Shown here in pieces: positions 51,266 to 59,305 of a stretch of DNA of 64,000 nt. The notes beneath the pieces are model-generated. The model had not been told where the DNA came from. It was given only the letters and a program-made list of their open reading frames with translations, and made no database searches. Within the stretch, counting starts at the first letter, position 1; every line of letters starts with the position of its first letter. Source of the DNA: a bacterium. GTDB lineage: Bacteria; Auribacterota; UBA6266. A program made the translations under genes and the position numbers. Location: NCBI GenBank assembly GCA_023228325.1, contig JALOBK010000001.1, positions 1,589,549-1,653,548 on the forward strand, in the 5' to 3' direction.

Positions 51266-51646
51266 GTGACAAAAGGCCAAAAGATAGAATTTAAATGTGT
51301 CAGCAAAGATTGCGAGGGTTCAATTGCTTTTCTTGTCCCCCAGATAAAGAAAAACAGCGTCCTGAAATGTGATAAGTGCGGAAATGAATATAAATTCGAC
51401 CGGGACCTTATTTCCAAACTGGAGATGTTTGACCATCTGGTTAGGGCTGTAAGCGATGCAAAATCGATTCTCGGAGATACTAATGTTGCGATAGATTTTG
51501 AAGGCCATAATCTTAAGGTTCCCTACAGGCTTCTGCTGACCAGATTAAGCACTTCTTTGAAATTGGATATTGGCGGGCAGACGGTGGATTTTTCTTTCAG
51601 GGTGGAACCGTTGAAAGATGAAGACCTGAAAAAATGGAGCAGCTGA
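51266..51646 (+). CDS. Zinc-ribbon protein, unknown function
   Basis: 126 residues from GTG 51266, which has GGAGGTG six bases upstream; in-frame ATGs at 51242 and 51251 would place this site inside the gene. It has two Cys pairs, KCVSKDCEG and KCDKCGNEY, as a small zinc ribbon near the N-terminus, then a helical part and an extended C-terminal half (VAIDFEGHNLKVPYRLLL, LDIGGQTVDFSFRVEPL). No family recognised. It sits alone between two AT-rich repeat elements. Confidence 0.6.
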   Translation: MTKGQKIEFKCVSKDCEGSIAFLVPQIKKNSVLKCDKCGNEYKFDRDLISKLEMFDHLVRAVSDAKSILGDTNVAIDFEGHNLKVPYRLLLTRLSTSLKLDIGGQTVDFSFRVEPLKDEDLKKWSS

Positions 51647-51653
51647 TAGAAAG

Positions 51654-51755
51654 TTAAACGGTTAAGATAGTTGAACAGTTCAGTAGTTAAAAGAATAAAA
51701 ATAAAAATAAAATTAAAAACTATTCAACTGCTAAACCATTAAACTAGTGAACTAT
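51654..51755. repeat. AT-rich imperfect inverted repeat
   Basis: GTTAAACGGTTAAGATAGTT ... GAACAGTTCAGTAGTT on the left and AACTATTCAACTGCTAAACC ... ATTAAACTAGTGAAC on the right form a degenerate inverted repeat around a run of A-rich sequence. It fills most of the gap before the rnfG-like gene. No coding capacity. Confidence 0.4.
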
Positions 51756-51762
51756 ATTAATT

Positions 51763-52305
51763 ATGAAAAACGGTATTAAAATCACATTAACTCTTTCAAT
51801 TATATGCCTTATTGCGGGTTTATGCCTTGGCGTTGTTTATAAACAGTCAAGGCCATCCATTGAAGCCCGGCAGAAAGCAGATGAAGAGAAAAGGCTAAGG
51901 GAAATATTTCCTGAAGCGGACGATTTTGAGGAAAAAACCGGCAATTTGCCCAAAATAGTTGAAAAATATTTTCTTGTTAGAGAAAAAGGGAAACTTCTGG
52001 GATATGTTTTTATCTGCTCTGATTACGGTTACTCCAGCGATATTGAACTTATGATAGGTGTGGATGGCAAAGGCGATGTTGCCGGAGTTAAAGTTTTATC
52101 TCAATCTGAAACCCCGGGGTTGGGAACAAGGATAGGAAACCCGGATTTTATCAACCAGTTTGAAGGCTGGAATTATGACTCATATCAATCAGGTAAAGCG
52201 AAGTTCGATTCCATTACCGGCTGTACTATTTCTTCAAAAGCCGTTCTGAACGAGATTATTGCAGCTATGGAGTTATGGAGAAAACTTGGGGAAAAGCAAA
52301 AATAA
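51763..52305 (+). CDS. Orphan RnfG/NqrC-like FMN-binding protein
   Basis: 180 residues. An N-terminal membrane anchor (residues 5-24) is followed by a periplasmic FMN-binding domain. The motif FDSITGCTISSKAV corresponds to the S/DxxTGATxSS flavinylation site; the covalent FMN would be on the second Thr. SETPGLGTRI is the other family signature. RnfG is normally one of six Rnf subunits, but here it stands alone, followed immediately by a radical SAM gene (stop and ATG adjacent). It may accept electrons in another complex. An ApbE-type flavin transferase is not present in the window. Confidence 0.88.
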   Translation: MKNGIKITLTLSIICLIAGLCLGVVYKQSRPSIEARQKADEEKRLREIFPEADDFEEKTGNLPKIVEKYFLVREKGKLLGYVFICSDYGYSSDIELMIGVDGKGDVAGVKVLSQSETPGLGTRIGNPDFINQFEGWNYDSYQSGKAKFDSITGCTISSKAVLNEIIAAMELWRKLGEKQK

Positions 52306-54069
52306 ATGCCATTTTCAGATTTTTATTTAGTCGAAAAGGAAATCCTTCCTTTTGTAGAGAAACCCGCCAGATATATCGGCGGTGAGATTAATTCCTCCGA
52401 AAAACCGTTTGATACCGAAAACATAAACCTGTGCCTCGCGTTTCCGGATATTTACGAAATAGGCATGAGTAATTTAGGCAACAGGATTTTATACAGTATC
52501 GTCAATAACAGGGAAGGTTTTTCCGCCGAACGAGTTTATTGCCCGTGGAAAGATATGCAGTCTGAAATGGAAAAAAGAGATATTAGACTTTTTTCCCTGG
52601 AAAATAAGGTTCCGGTTAAGGATTTTGATATTGTCGGGTTTTCATTGCAGTATGAGCTTTGTATTACGAATGTGCTTTGTATGCTGAATCATGCGGGAAT
52701 CCCCCTGTTTTCTAAAGACAGGGTTGAGGGCGCGCCTATAATAATTGCCGGGGGATCTTGTGTGTCTCAACCGGAGCCTTACGCGGATATATTTGATGTT
52801 ATGATTCCCGGAGACGGGGAAACGGCCATATTGGGGTTTCTGGAGTGGTTTAAAAAGAACAGGGATCTAATATTATCCGATAGGAAAAGAGCTTTAAAAA
52901 GATTATCGGAAGAGAATAGTTATGCTTATGTTCCTCAGTTTAAGATTGAAGGCAGGAAGATCAGGAAGAATGTAGAGAACAAAGTTTTTACGGATAATTT
53001 GTCCGGAATTATTATACCGAATATACGGACTGTCCATGACAGGGTGGTTGTTGAAATAATGAGAGGATGCGCCAGAGGGTGCAGGTTTTGCCAGCCCGGA
53101 ATGATTAACAGGCCGTTAAGGGAAAAGAATATTGCTGAAATAGCTGAAGAGGCGGAAAAAAAAATTAATGACAGCGGCTATGAAGAAATATCCCTTCTTT
53201 CGCTGTCTTCGGGGGATTACAGAAACATTAAAGAACTTTGTGAGAGCCTTAACCGGATATTTTCCCGAAAGAATGTGTCTGTAAGCCTTCCTTCGCTGAG
53301 ATGTGATTCATTTTGCGTAGATCTTGCCGACCAGGTCAGCAGGACAAGAAAAAGCGGTTTGACTTTTGCCCCCGAAGCGGGAACGGAGCGCCTGAGAAAA
53401 ATATTAAATAAAGATTTATCGGATGAAGAAATAGTCAATTCCTGCCTGTATGCTTTTGAAAAAGGATGGAAACTGGTTAAGCTTTATTTTATGGTGGGGC
53501 TTCCTTTTGAAACAGATGACGATATTGATGCGATAGGTTTACTTGCGGAGAGGATACTTTCCTGCGCCGGGAAGGCCGGGCACAGGGGAATAAAACTTAA
53601 TATCGCCGTCTCAAACTTTGTTCCCAAAGCCCACACTCCGTTCCAGTGGGAGGAAATGAACAGCGTTGAAGTTCTCAGGATTAAGCACCGCAGGGTTAGA
53701 AATGCGGTGAAAAGCAAAAAAATAAAGCTCAGTTTTCATAATCCCGAAATGAGTTTTCTGGAATCTTTATTTGCGCGCGGCGACAGAAAGCTGCTGCGGG
53801 TTGCTGTCAGAGCGGTGGAAATGGGCGCGGGTTTTGACCAATGGACTGACCGTTTTGATTATAGTATATGGAAAAAGGCTTTTTCTGAATGTAAAATTGA
53901 AATGAAGACAGCTGTGATGCCCGGGGATATTCTTCCATGGAGCCACATGGATTATGGCGTAAATGAGCAATATCTGTTATCCGAGAGGGTAAAAGCCGGC
54001 ACGGGACAGTTGACGCCTGATTGCAGAGCGACCGGTATTTGCGGCAATTGCGGGGTGGCCTGTCCATAA
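52306..54069 (+). CDS. B12-binding-type radical SAM protein (TIGR03960-like)
   Basis: 587 residues. The N-terminal half has the family pattern CLAFPDIYEIGMSNLGNRIL and VGFSLQYELCITNVL (cobalamin-binding-like region), and then the radical SAM centre with RGCARGCRFCQPGM (Cys-x3-Cys-x2-Cys) and LSLSSGDY. The C-terminal region ends in a Cys cluster, CRATGICGNCGVACP. It is usually next to or fused with the DUF2344 protein; the DUF2344 gene follows after 327 nt. A tRNA- or rRNA-related modification is suspected because of linkage to RNase G and ribosomal genes, but it is uncharacterised as far as I know. Confidence 0.85.
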   Translation: MPFSDFYLVEKEILPFVEKPARYIGGEINSSEKPFDTENINLCLAFPDIYEIGMSNLGNRILYSIVNNREGFSAERVYCPWKDMQSEMEKRDIRLFSLENKVPVKDFDIVGFSLQYELCITNVLCMLNHAGIPLFSKDRVEGAPIIIAGGSCVSQPEPYADIFDVMIPGDGETAILGFLEWFKKNRDLILSDRKRALKRLSEENSYAYVPQFKIEGRKIRKNVENKVFTDNLSGIIIPNIRTVHDRVVVEIMRGCARGCRFCQPGMINRPLREKNIAEIAEEAEKKINDSGYEEISLLSLSSGDYRNIKELCESLNRIFSRKNVSVSLPSLRCDSFCVDLADQVSRTRKSGLTFAPEAGTERLRKILNKDLSDEEIVNSCLYAFEKGWKLVKLYFMVGLPFETDDDIDAIGLLAERILSCAGKAGHRGIKLNIAVSNFVPKAHTPFQWEEMNSVEVLRIKHRRVRNAVKSKKIKLSFHNPEMSFLESLFARGDRKLLRVAVRAVEMGAGFDQWTDRFDYSIWKKAFSECKIEMKTAVMPGDILPWSHMDYGVNEQYLLSERVKAGTGQLTPDCRATGICGNCGVACP

Positions 54070-54073
54070 TTAA

Positions 54074-54102
54074 TTGACAATAAGGCGGTTTTGTAGTTTA
54101 AT
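54074..54102 (+). promoter_or_regulatory. Candidate promoter in the gap before the DUF2344 gene
   Basis: TTGACA (54074-54079), 17-nt spacer, TTTAAT (54097-54102). The 327-nt gap 54070-54396 has one weak 66-codon frame from 54118 with no ribosome-binding site, and no hairpin or repeat that I can see. It may be a long leader for the downstream genes. Confidence 0.45.
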
Positions 54103-54396
54103 AAAATATCATTTTAAATGGAAAGGTATCTGTTGGGTGCCTTAAAGGATAAAGGTTTATATATTATGATAGAGCACAATAAATTAATATTAAATGAAAA
54201 TTGTGCCGGAAAATTTTTTCTAAATGACTTTATTTATGTTGATTTTAATTTTGTTTTGTCTGGAAAATACCGTTGCCGGTTGGAAAAACGGGTTGCGTCT
54301 GATTCAAAATTTGCTTGAACAGCAATAATACGTCATTTCTGAAAATTATCCTTCATAAAGCCTTTATTCCCGCACAAACAGATCGTATATCGTAAG

Positions 54397-55071
54397 ATGA
54401 ATAATACTTGCTATGCCTACAGGGCGTTATATGAAAAAAAGGGTTTAATCCGTTTTGTTTCTCATCTTGATGTCGCCAGGATGGTTATGAGAGCGCTCAG
54501 ACTGGGAGTGGATGAATTGAACTTCAGCAGGGGGTTTAATCCGCATCCGAAAGTATCATTCTGCCAGGCCTTGTCCCTTGGGTTTGAAAGCGATTCTGAA
54601 TATTTTGATTTTGAAGCTCTTAGCCGGCTGGATATGGGATTATTACCCGGCAAAATCAATAAGAACCTGCCCGGAGGATTGAAGATAGTCCGGGTTAACG
54701 GATTGGAGCGTGAAAACAGCGTTGGCGAACCTGTTTCGTGCAGTTATGCGGTGGAACTTGAAAGGGATCCTGAATATATTGCCGAATGCCTGGATAAATT
54801 CAATTCCGGTGAAACATGGGTTTTCCGGAAGGAAAACGGGCGGGAGATAAACCTCAGGGAAACGGTGGAAGAAATTAAGTTGTTTGACAAAGAGGATAAC
54901 AGGGCCGGATTGTTTTTAAAGATAAGCCTTGAAAACAAGAAGTATGTTAATCCCAGGGCTATTATTTGTGAATTGTTCAATTATACTGAAAAAGATGTAT
55001 TAAAATTTGTGTTTTGCAGAAAACATTTTGATTGGAGACGGAAAGATGCAGAAAATACTAATAAATGTTGA
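54397..55071 (+). CDS. DUF2344 / TIGR03936 radical-SAM-partner protein
   Basis: 224 residues. N-terminal YRALYEKKGLIRFVSHLDVA, RALRLGVDELNFSRGFNPHP and KVSFCQALSLGFESDSEYFD are the defining pattern of the family, which is often fused to the C-terminus of the radical SAM protein above. Biochemical role unknown. It overlaps the RNase G gene by 26 nt, so the two are coupled. The N-terminal MNNTC is preceded by TATCGTAAG, without a strong ribosome-binding site. Confidence 0.85.
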   Translation: MNNTCYAYRALYEKKGLIRFVSHLDVARMVMRALRLGVDELNFSRGFNPHPKVSFCQALSLGFESDSEYFDFEALSRLDMGLLPGKINKNLPGGLKIVRVNGLERENSVGEPVSCSYAVELERDPEYIAECLDKFNSGETWVFRKENGREINLRETVEEIKLFDKEDNRAGLFLKISLENKKYVNPRAIICELFNYTEKDVLKFVFCRKHFDWRRKDAENTNKC

Positions 55072-56566
55072 AGGCGGAGAAAAAAGGATTGCTGTTTTGA
55101 AAAACAACACGCTTGAGGATTTTTCCCTGGAGCGGTTGGATAACAGAAAAATTGTAGGGAACGTATATAAGGGAAAAGTTGATAATGTTATGCCCGGTAT
55201 GCAGGCGGCATTTGTGAATATCGGATTGGAAAAAAACGCATTTCTGCATAGTTCGGATGTGCTGGATTCCGAGGTATCATGTCAGGAACTTCTGGATGAG
55301 GAAATCGAACATTTTCCCCAGGACGGGAATAAGATGTCCGGGAAAATAGAGAATCTTATTAAGAAAGACAGGGATATATTGGTTCAGGTTGTAAAGGATC
55401 AAATCGGATCAAAAGGCGCCAGAATTACCACAAATATAAGCCTTCCCGGACGCTATCTTGTTCTTATGCCGAATTCGGCAAAATCCGGAATATCCAGAAA
55501 AATCAGCAACAGGGAGGAAAGAACAAGGCTGCGGAAAGTCCTTTCCGAACTTAAAATTCCAAAGGGAATGGGAATTATCATAAGGACGGTGGGCGGCGGC
55601 GAGGAGACAAAAAAGTTCAAAAGAGACCTTAACTACCTGCTGGGGGAATGGAAAAGAATAAGGAGAAGAAATATAATCAGCCGGACCCCTTCCTGCCTGC
55701 ATAAGGAACTGGATATAGTCCTTAAGACATTAAGAGATGTAATGGCGGATGATATAGATGAAATCCTTGTTGATGACAAGAGGGAGTTCAGGGTCGTTAA
55801 AAGATTTGTAAGTATTATTTATCCGGAAGCCAGGTCCAAGGTTAAGTTCTATGATGGACGGGAGCCGATGTTTGACAGGTTTGGAATTGAATCTGAAATT
55901 AATAAAGCCTTAAGCAGAAAGGTATGGCTGAAGTGCGGAGGTTCGATTGTAATAGACCGTACGGAGGCATTGACGACAATAGATGTTAATACTTCGAAAC
56001 ACATCGGAAGCAAAAGCCTTGAAGATACTGTTCACAGGACTAATATGGAAGCCGCCGAGGAAGTTGCTTTACAGCTTAAACTGAGAAATATCGGCGGAAT
56101 CATTATAATTGATTTCATTGATATGAAGAGCAGGAGGAACCAGAAAGCTGTTTTAAGGAAGCTTGAAGAGTTTCTGAAAAAGGACAGAGCCAAAACATCT
56201 ATATCGGCGATTTCACCTCTCGGCCTTGTGGAGATGACAAGGCAGAGGGTGAAAGAAAGCTGGATAGAGGATATGTATGAAACATGCAAATGCTGCTCCG
56301 GCAAGGGTGTTATAAAAAATTCCATAACCATAAGCCTTGAAATACTGAGGAATACGCGCAGGATATTGGGGAAATCCAAAAACCAGAAATTAAAGATTTT
56401 ATGCAACCCTGAAATTGCAAAAAAACTTGAGCATTATCGCGACCTGAAGGTGCTTGAGAGAAAGTTCAGTGTCAAAATCGAGATAACAGGGGATTATAAT
56501 AAAAATTTTGAGGAAGTAATTTACTATGATCCCAACGGCAAAGAAATAGATTTAAAGCGCCTGTAA
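55046..56566 (+). CDS. rng: Ribonuclease G/E family
   Basis: 506 residues from ATG 55046, which has GGAGA upstream; an ATG 39 bases earlier lies in the previous gene's frame context and is rejected. N-terminal S1-like RNA-binding part (NRKIVGNVYKGKVDNVMPGM, then AAFVNIGLEKNAFLH). The catalytic DNase-I-like part has EALTTIDVNTSKHIG and IIIIDFIDMK with the Mg-binding Asp residues, and a zinc-link-like CKCCSGKG pair follows. It lacks the long C-terminal scaffold of E. coli RNase E. It processes rRNA and mRNA. It is linked to L21/L27/Obg, as in many bacteria. Confidence 0.94.
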   Translation: MQKILINVEGGEKRIAVLKNNTLEDFSLERLDNRKIVGNVYKGKVDNVMPGMQAAFVNIGLEKNAFLHSSDVLDSEVSCQELLDEEIEHFPQDGNKMSGKIENLIKKDRDILVQVVKDQIGSKGARITTNISLPGRYLVLMPNSAKSGISRKISNREERTRLRKVLSELKIPKGMGIIIRTVGGGEETKKFKRDLNYLLGEWKRIRRRNIISRTPSCLHKELDIVLKTLRDVMADDIDEILVDDKREFRVVKRFVSIIYPEARSKVKFYDGREPMFDRFGIESEINKALSRKVWLKCGGSIVIDRTEALTTIDVNTSKHIGSKSLEDTVHRTNMEAAEEVALQLKLRNIGGIIIIDFIDMKSRRNQKAVLRKLEEFLKKDRAKTSISAISPLGLVEMTRQRVKESWIEDMYETCKCCSGKGVIKNSITISLEILRNTRRILGKSKNQKLKILCNPEIAKKLEHYRDLKVLERKFSVKIEITGDYNKNFEEVIYYDPNGKEIDLKRL

Positions 56567-56579
56567 AAATTTTTTAAAG

Positions 56580-56616
56580 ATAGCCCCTTGACAAATTTTG
56601 ATTAAGGGGCTATAGT
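56580..56616 (+). promoter_or_regulatory. Promoter of PEP-CTERM gene 8 embedded in an inverted repeat
   Basis: TTGACA (56588-56593), 17 nt, TATAGT (56611-56616). The arms ATAGCCCCTT (56580-56589) and AAGGGGCTAT (56604-56613) overlap the -35 and the -10. It could be an operator, or double as a weak terminator of rng. Downstream in the 133-nt leader there is a GAGTATACTC palindrome (56706-56715). Confidence 0.55.
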
Positions 56617-56749
56617 TTAGACCATAAATAGTATACACAGATATATTCAATATCGTTCTTAAATAATCGATTGTTTTAAACTTGTATAGTAAATTTACAA
56701 TAACAGAGTATACTCGGGTATATTTACATACAAATTAAGGGAGGTAAAA

Positions 56750-57361
56750 ATGAAGAGAGTTGTTTTGCTTTCAATAAGCATCTTTTGTTTATTGCTTTCT
56801 TCCCAAACCGTAGTTGAAGCGGCAACAGGTGTATATTACGGTTTTGAAAGCGATACGGAGGGTTGGGCAGCAGAACCATGGGGTTACGGAGTACCTGCTT
56901 TGGTATGGAATGCAGATCAGAATCTTCGGCTGGACACCGGTACTGTGGATGTGGATGCAAGTGACTGGGCTAAAATTCATATCAGGAGAGACCAGGATGA
57001 AGCATTGGATCTGGCCGGCAATGCGGCATATTCGATGAATATATTCATTCCTTCCAACGCGTATTATGTAAAAGCGAAATTAACTGTAAGGTCCGGTAAT
57101 AACTGGGATTTCTGGGCAGGACAGGAGTTTGAACTTGAAAATAATAATACATGGCAGACAATAAACTGGGACCTGAGCGGAGCGTCAAACCTGAGCGATA
57201 TCAGGCAGATAGGTCTTGAAGTTCAGGGGTTTTTAGGCGAAGACCCTTCTTTCTATATAGATGATGTAACAGCGGGAACAGTTCCTGAACCGTCCAGCAT
57301 AGCGTTGCTTGCGGGAGGAATCCTGGGGCTGTTTTTTGTTGCGAGAAAAAATAAAGTTTAA
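56750..57361 (+). CDS. PEP-CTERM sorting-signal protein 8
   Basis: 203 residues. Signal peptide MKRVVLLSISIFCLLLSSQT with cleavage before ATGVYYGFESDTEGW. The domain resembles that of PEP-CTERM protein 2 (DTEGW, KLTVRSGNNWDFW, NTWQTINWDLSGASNLSDIR, IGLEV, SFYIDDVTA). The C-terminal signal is VPEPSS, helix and ARKNKV. AAGGGAGG precedes the ATG. It sits between rng and rplU, away from the other exosortase targets, and has its own promoter and terminator, so it appears to be an insertion into a conserved housekeeping run. Confidence 0.9.
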   Translation: MKRVVLLSISIFCLLLSSQTVVEAATGVYYGFESDTEGWAAEPWGYGVPALVWNADQNLRLDTGTVDVDASDWAKIHIRRDQDEALDLAGNAAYSMNIFIPSNAYYVKAKLTVRSGNNWDFWAGQEFELENNNTWQTINWDLSGASNLSDIRQIGLEVQGFLGEDPSFYIDDVTAGTVPEPSSIALLAGGILGLFFVARKNKV

Positions 57362-57364
57362 TGT

Positions 57365-57422
57365 AAACCCGGCTGGCTTTTTTAGTTATTACCCCCCCAT
57401 TTAAAGTCAGCCGGGTTTTTTA
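57365..57422 (+). terminator. Intrinsic terminator after PEP-CTERM gene 8
   Basis: AAACCCGGCTG (57365-57375) pairs with CAGCCGGGTTT (57408-57418) around a 32-nt loop, followed by TTTTTT interrupted by A. The loop is long and contains a C-run. The rest of the gap to 57620 holds the rplU promoter. Confidence 0.8.
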
Positions 57423-57542
57423 TGTGAAGATGCCGCGGATTATATGTAGCTGTATAATTAAACATGATCCCCTGTTGGAGAGCGGTTAATGCGCCCTTTG
57501 TTTTTACGGTGTAAAATTCGCCGGAATAAGTAAATTTTTGGC

Positions 57543-57570
57543 TTGACACAAGTTATGTTAAGAATATATA
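57543..57570 (+). promoter_or_regulatory. Promoter of rplU-rpmA
   Basis: TTGACA (57543-57548), 16-nt spacer, TATATA (57565-57570). The leader to the rplU ATG is about 45 nt. Confidence 0.65.
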
Positions 57571-57620
57571 CTTTCCAACCTGTATTCTATTATATAAAGA
57601 GTTATTCGGAGGTTCATAAA

Positions 57621-57935
57621 ATGTACGCGGTAATTGAGACTGGAAGCAAGCAGTATAAAGTTGAAGAAGGCGACATCATTGATATCGAGCTTATCGGGAA
57701 GAAAGCAGGGGAAAAAGTTGATTTTGAAAAGATTCTTCTTGTTGCTGATAAAAATGATGTGAAAGTCGGGACGCCTCTGGTAAAGGATGCTAAAGTTACC
57801 GGTGAAATTTTAGCTGAGAAAAAAGGCCGAAAACTGATTGCTTTTTTCTACCGGAGAAGGAAAGATTCAAAAAGAAAAGTGGGACACAGGCAAAAGTGCC
57901 TTAGTGTTAAAATTTCTGAGATTTCCGCGAAATAG
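57621..57935 (+). CDS. rplU: 50S ribosomal protein L21
   Basis: 104 residues from ATG 57621, preceded by GGAGG; longer in-frame starts lie inside the promoter. MYAVIETGSKQYKVEEGDII and the closing RRRKDSKRKVGHRQKCLSVKI are the L21 signature. No Prp/YsxB protease gene lies between it and rpmA, which agrees with the L27 N-terminus lacking an extension. Confidence 0.98.
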   Translation: MYAVIETGSKQYKVEEGDIIDIELIGKKAGEKVDFEKILLVADKNDVKVGTPLVKDAKVTGEILAEKKGRKLIAFFYRRRKDSKRKVGHRQKCLSVKISEISAK

Positions 57936-57953
57936 TAACGGAGGATTTTTCAT

Positions 57954-58202
57954 ATGGCGCATAAAAAGGGAATGGGAAGCACCAGGAACGGGCGCGACAG
58001 CATATCTAAGCGTCTGGGCGTAAAAATGTATGGCGGGCAACAGATAAAGTGCGGGAATATTATCCTGCGCCAAAGAGGGACAAAATTCAAGCCCGGAGTC
58101 AATGTTGGACGCGGAAGCGACGATACATTATTTGCCAGGGTTGACGGTGTAGTGCATTTTAACAAAAGAATTGTGAGTGTATTACCTTCGAGCAGTAAAT
58201 AA
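57954..58202 (+). CDS. rpmA: 50S ribosomal protein L27
   Basis: 82 residues. MAHKKGMGSTRNGRDSISKR and the following GGQQIKCGNIILRQRGTKF are typical L27. The mature N-terminus begins directly at Ala-His-Lys, without the cleavable extension found in Firmicutes. GGAGG precedes the ATG. It follows rplU by 18 nt. Confidence 0.98.
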   Translation: MAHKKGMGSTRNGRDSISKRLGVKMYGGQQIKCGNIILRQRGTKFKPGVNVGRGSDDTLFARVDGVVHFNKRIVSVLPSSSK

Positions 58203-58223
58203 TTTTTAAAATGAAAAACTTTG

Positions 58224-58272
58224 AATAACACGGGTGACCGGCAATATAGTTCATCCGTGTTATTTTTATTTT
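58224..58272 (+). terminator. Intrinsic terminator between rpmA and obgE
   Basis: AATAACACGGGTGA / TCATCCGTGTTATT, 14 pairs with one G-T, 13-nt loop, then TTTATTTT. It would limit read-through from the ribosomal-protein pair into obgE. Confidence 0.85.
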
Positions 58273-58285
58273 CAGGGATGTATTT

Positions 58286-59305
58286 ATGGTAAAACCAAAA
58301 TCATTTATTGACAGGATTGAAATAGTTGCCTGCGGGGGTGACGGCGGAAACGGGTGTATGAGTTTTCGCAGGGAAAAATATGTCCCCAGGGGCGGTCCTA
58401 ACGGCGGTGACGGCGGAAACGGCGGCAATGTTGTTTTAATTGCGGATAAGAATCCTTACACGCTTCTGGATTTTTATTATAACCCCCAATTGAAAGCTAA
58501 GGGGGGAGAAAACGGCAAAGGCAAAATGATGACGGGTGAAGACGGAAAAAATATTATAAGCAGGGTTCCAATAGGGACAGTTGTCAAAGATCCTGAAACA
58601 GGGATCATACTTTGCGATTTGGTTAATGACGGCCAGGCTTATATTGCCGCTAAGGGCGGCCGGGGCGGCCGGGGAAATGCCTGTTTTAAGACAGCCACAG
58701 AGCAGGCGCCGAGATATGCCGAAAAGGGCAAACCCGGTGAGAATATCAAATTATTACTTGAGCTTAAGATAGTTGCTGATATAGGGCTTGTGGGTTTTCC
58801 TAATGCGGGGAAATCGACGCTGATAGCGGCAATTTCGTCGGCAAGGCCTAAAATTGCGGATTATCCTTTTACTACACTTGTGCCGAATTTAGGTGTTGTT
58901 TATGTGAATAATGATAAAAGTTTTACGGTAGCGGATATTCCGGGTCTTATTCAGGGAGCTCACAAAAATGCCGGACTCGGACATGATTTTTTAAGACATA
59001 TTGAAAGAACCAGAGCAATACTGTATGTTATTAATCTGAAGCCGTTTGAAGACAGAAAACCGTCGGATGAATATACGATTTTATATGAAGAGTTGAAATA
59101 CCATAAAAAAGAACTGATTCAAAAACCGTTTTTGATAGTTCTAAACAAAGTGGATCTGATCGAAAATGAAAAGGAAATCGATGAATTTATAAAAGCGGCG
59201 GGAGTTAAGAAAGAATCGGTTATCTCCGTTTCCGCGAAACAAAGGATTAACCTGGAAAAACTTGTTGAACAAGTCGGTGATTTAATAGAAAATAAAAACA
59301 TATGA
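58286..59305 (+). CDS. obgE: GTPase Obg
   Basis: 339 residues. The N-terminal glycine-rich Obg fold (GGDGGNGCMSFRREKYVPRG, GGPNGGDGGNGG) is followed by a GTPase domain: P-loop GFPNAGKST, switch motif TTLVP, DIPGLIQGAH, NKVDL and SAK. It acts in ribosome assembly. A C-terminal OCT domain is absent, as in the shorter Obg proteins. Its end overlaps the proB start by 4 nt (ATGA). Confidence 0.97.
   Translation: MVKPKSFIDRIEIVACGGDGGNGCMSFRREKYVPRGGPNGGDGGNGGNVVLIADKNPYTLLDFYYNPQLKAKGGENGKGKMMTGEDGKNIISRVPIGTVVKDPETGIILCDLVNDGQAYIAAKGGRGGRGNACFKTATEQAPRYAEKGKPGENIKLLLELKIVADIGLVGFPNAGKSTLIAAISSARPKIADYPFTTLVPNLGVVYVNNDKSFTVADIPGLIQGAHKNAGLGHDFLRHIERTRAILYVINLKPFEDRKPSDEYTILYEELKYHKKELIQKPFLIVLNKVDLIENEKEIDEFIKAAGVKKESVISVSAKQRINLEKLVEQVGDLIENKNI

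Noticed and set aside
54118..54318. 66-codon frame in the gap between the radical SAM and DUF2344 genes
   Set aside because: No ribosome-binding site at its first ATG, odd composition and no domain; an internal ATG at 54166 with AAAGG 10 nt upstream is not enough to support a gene.
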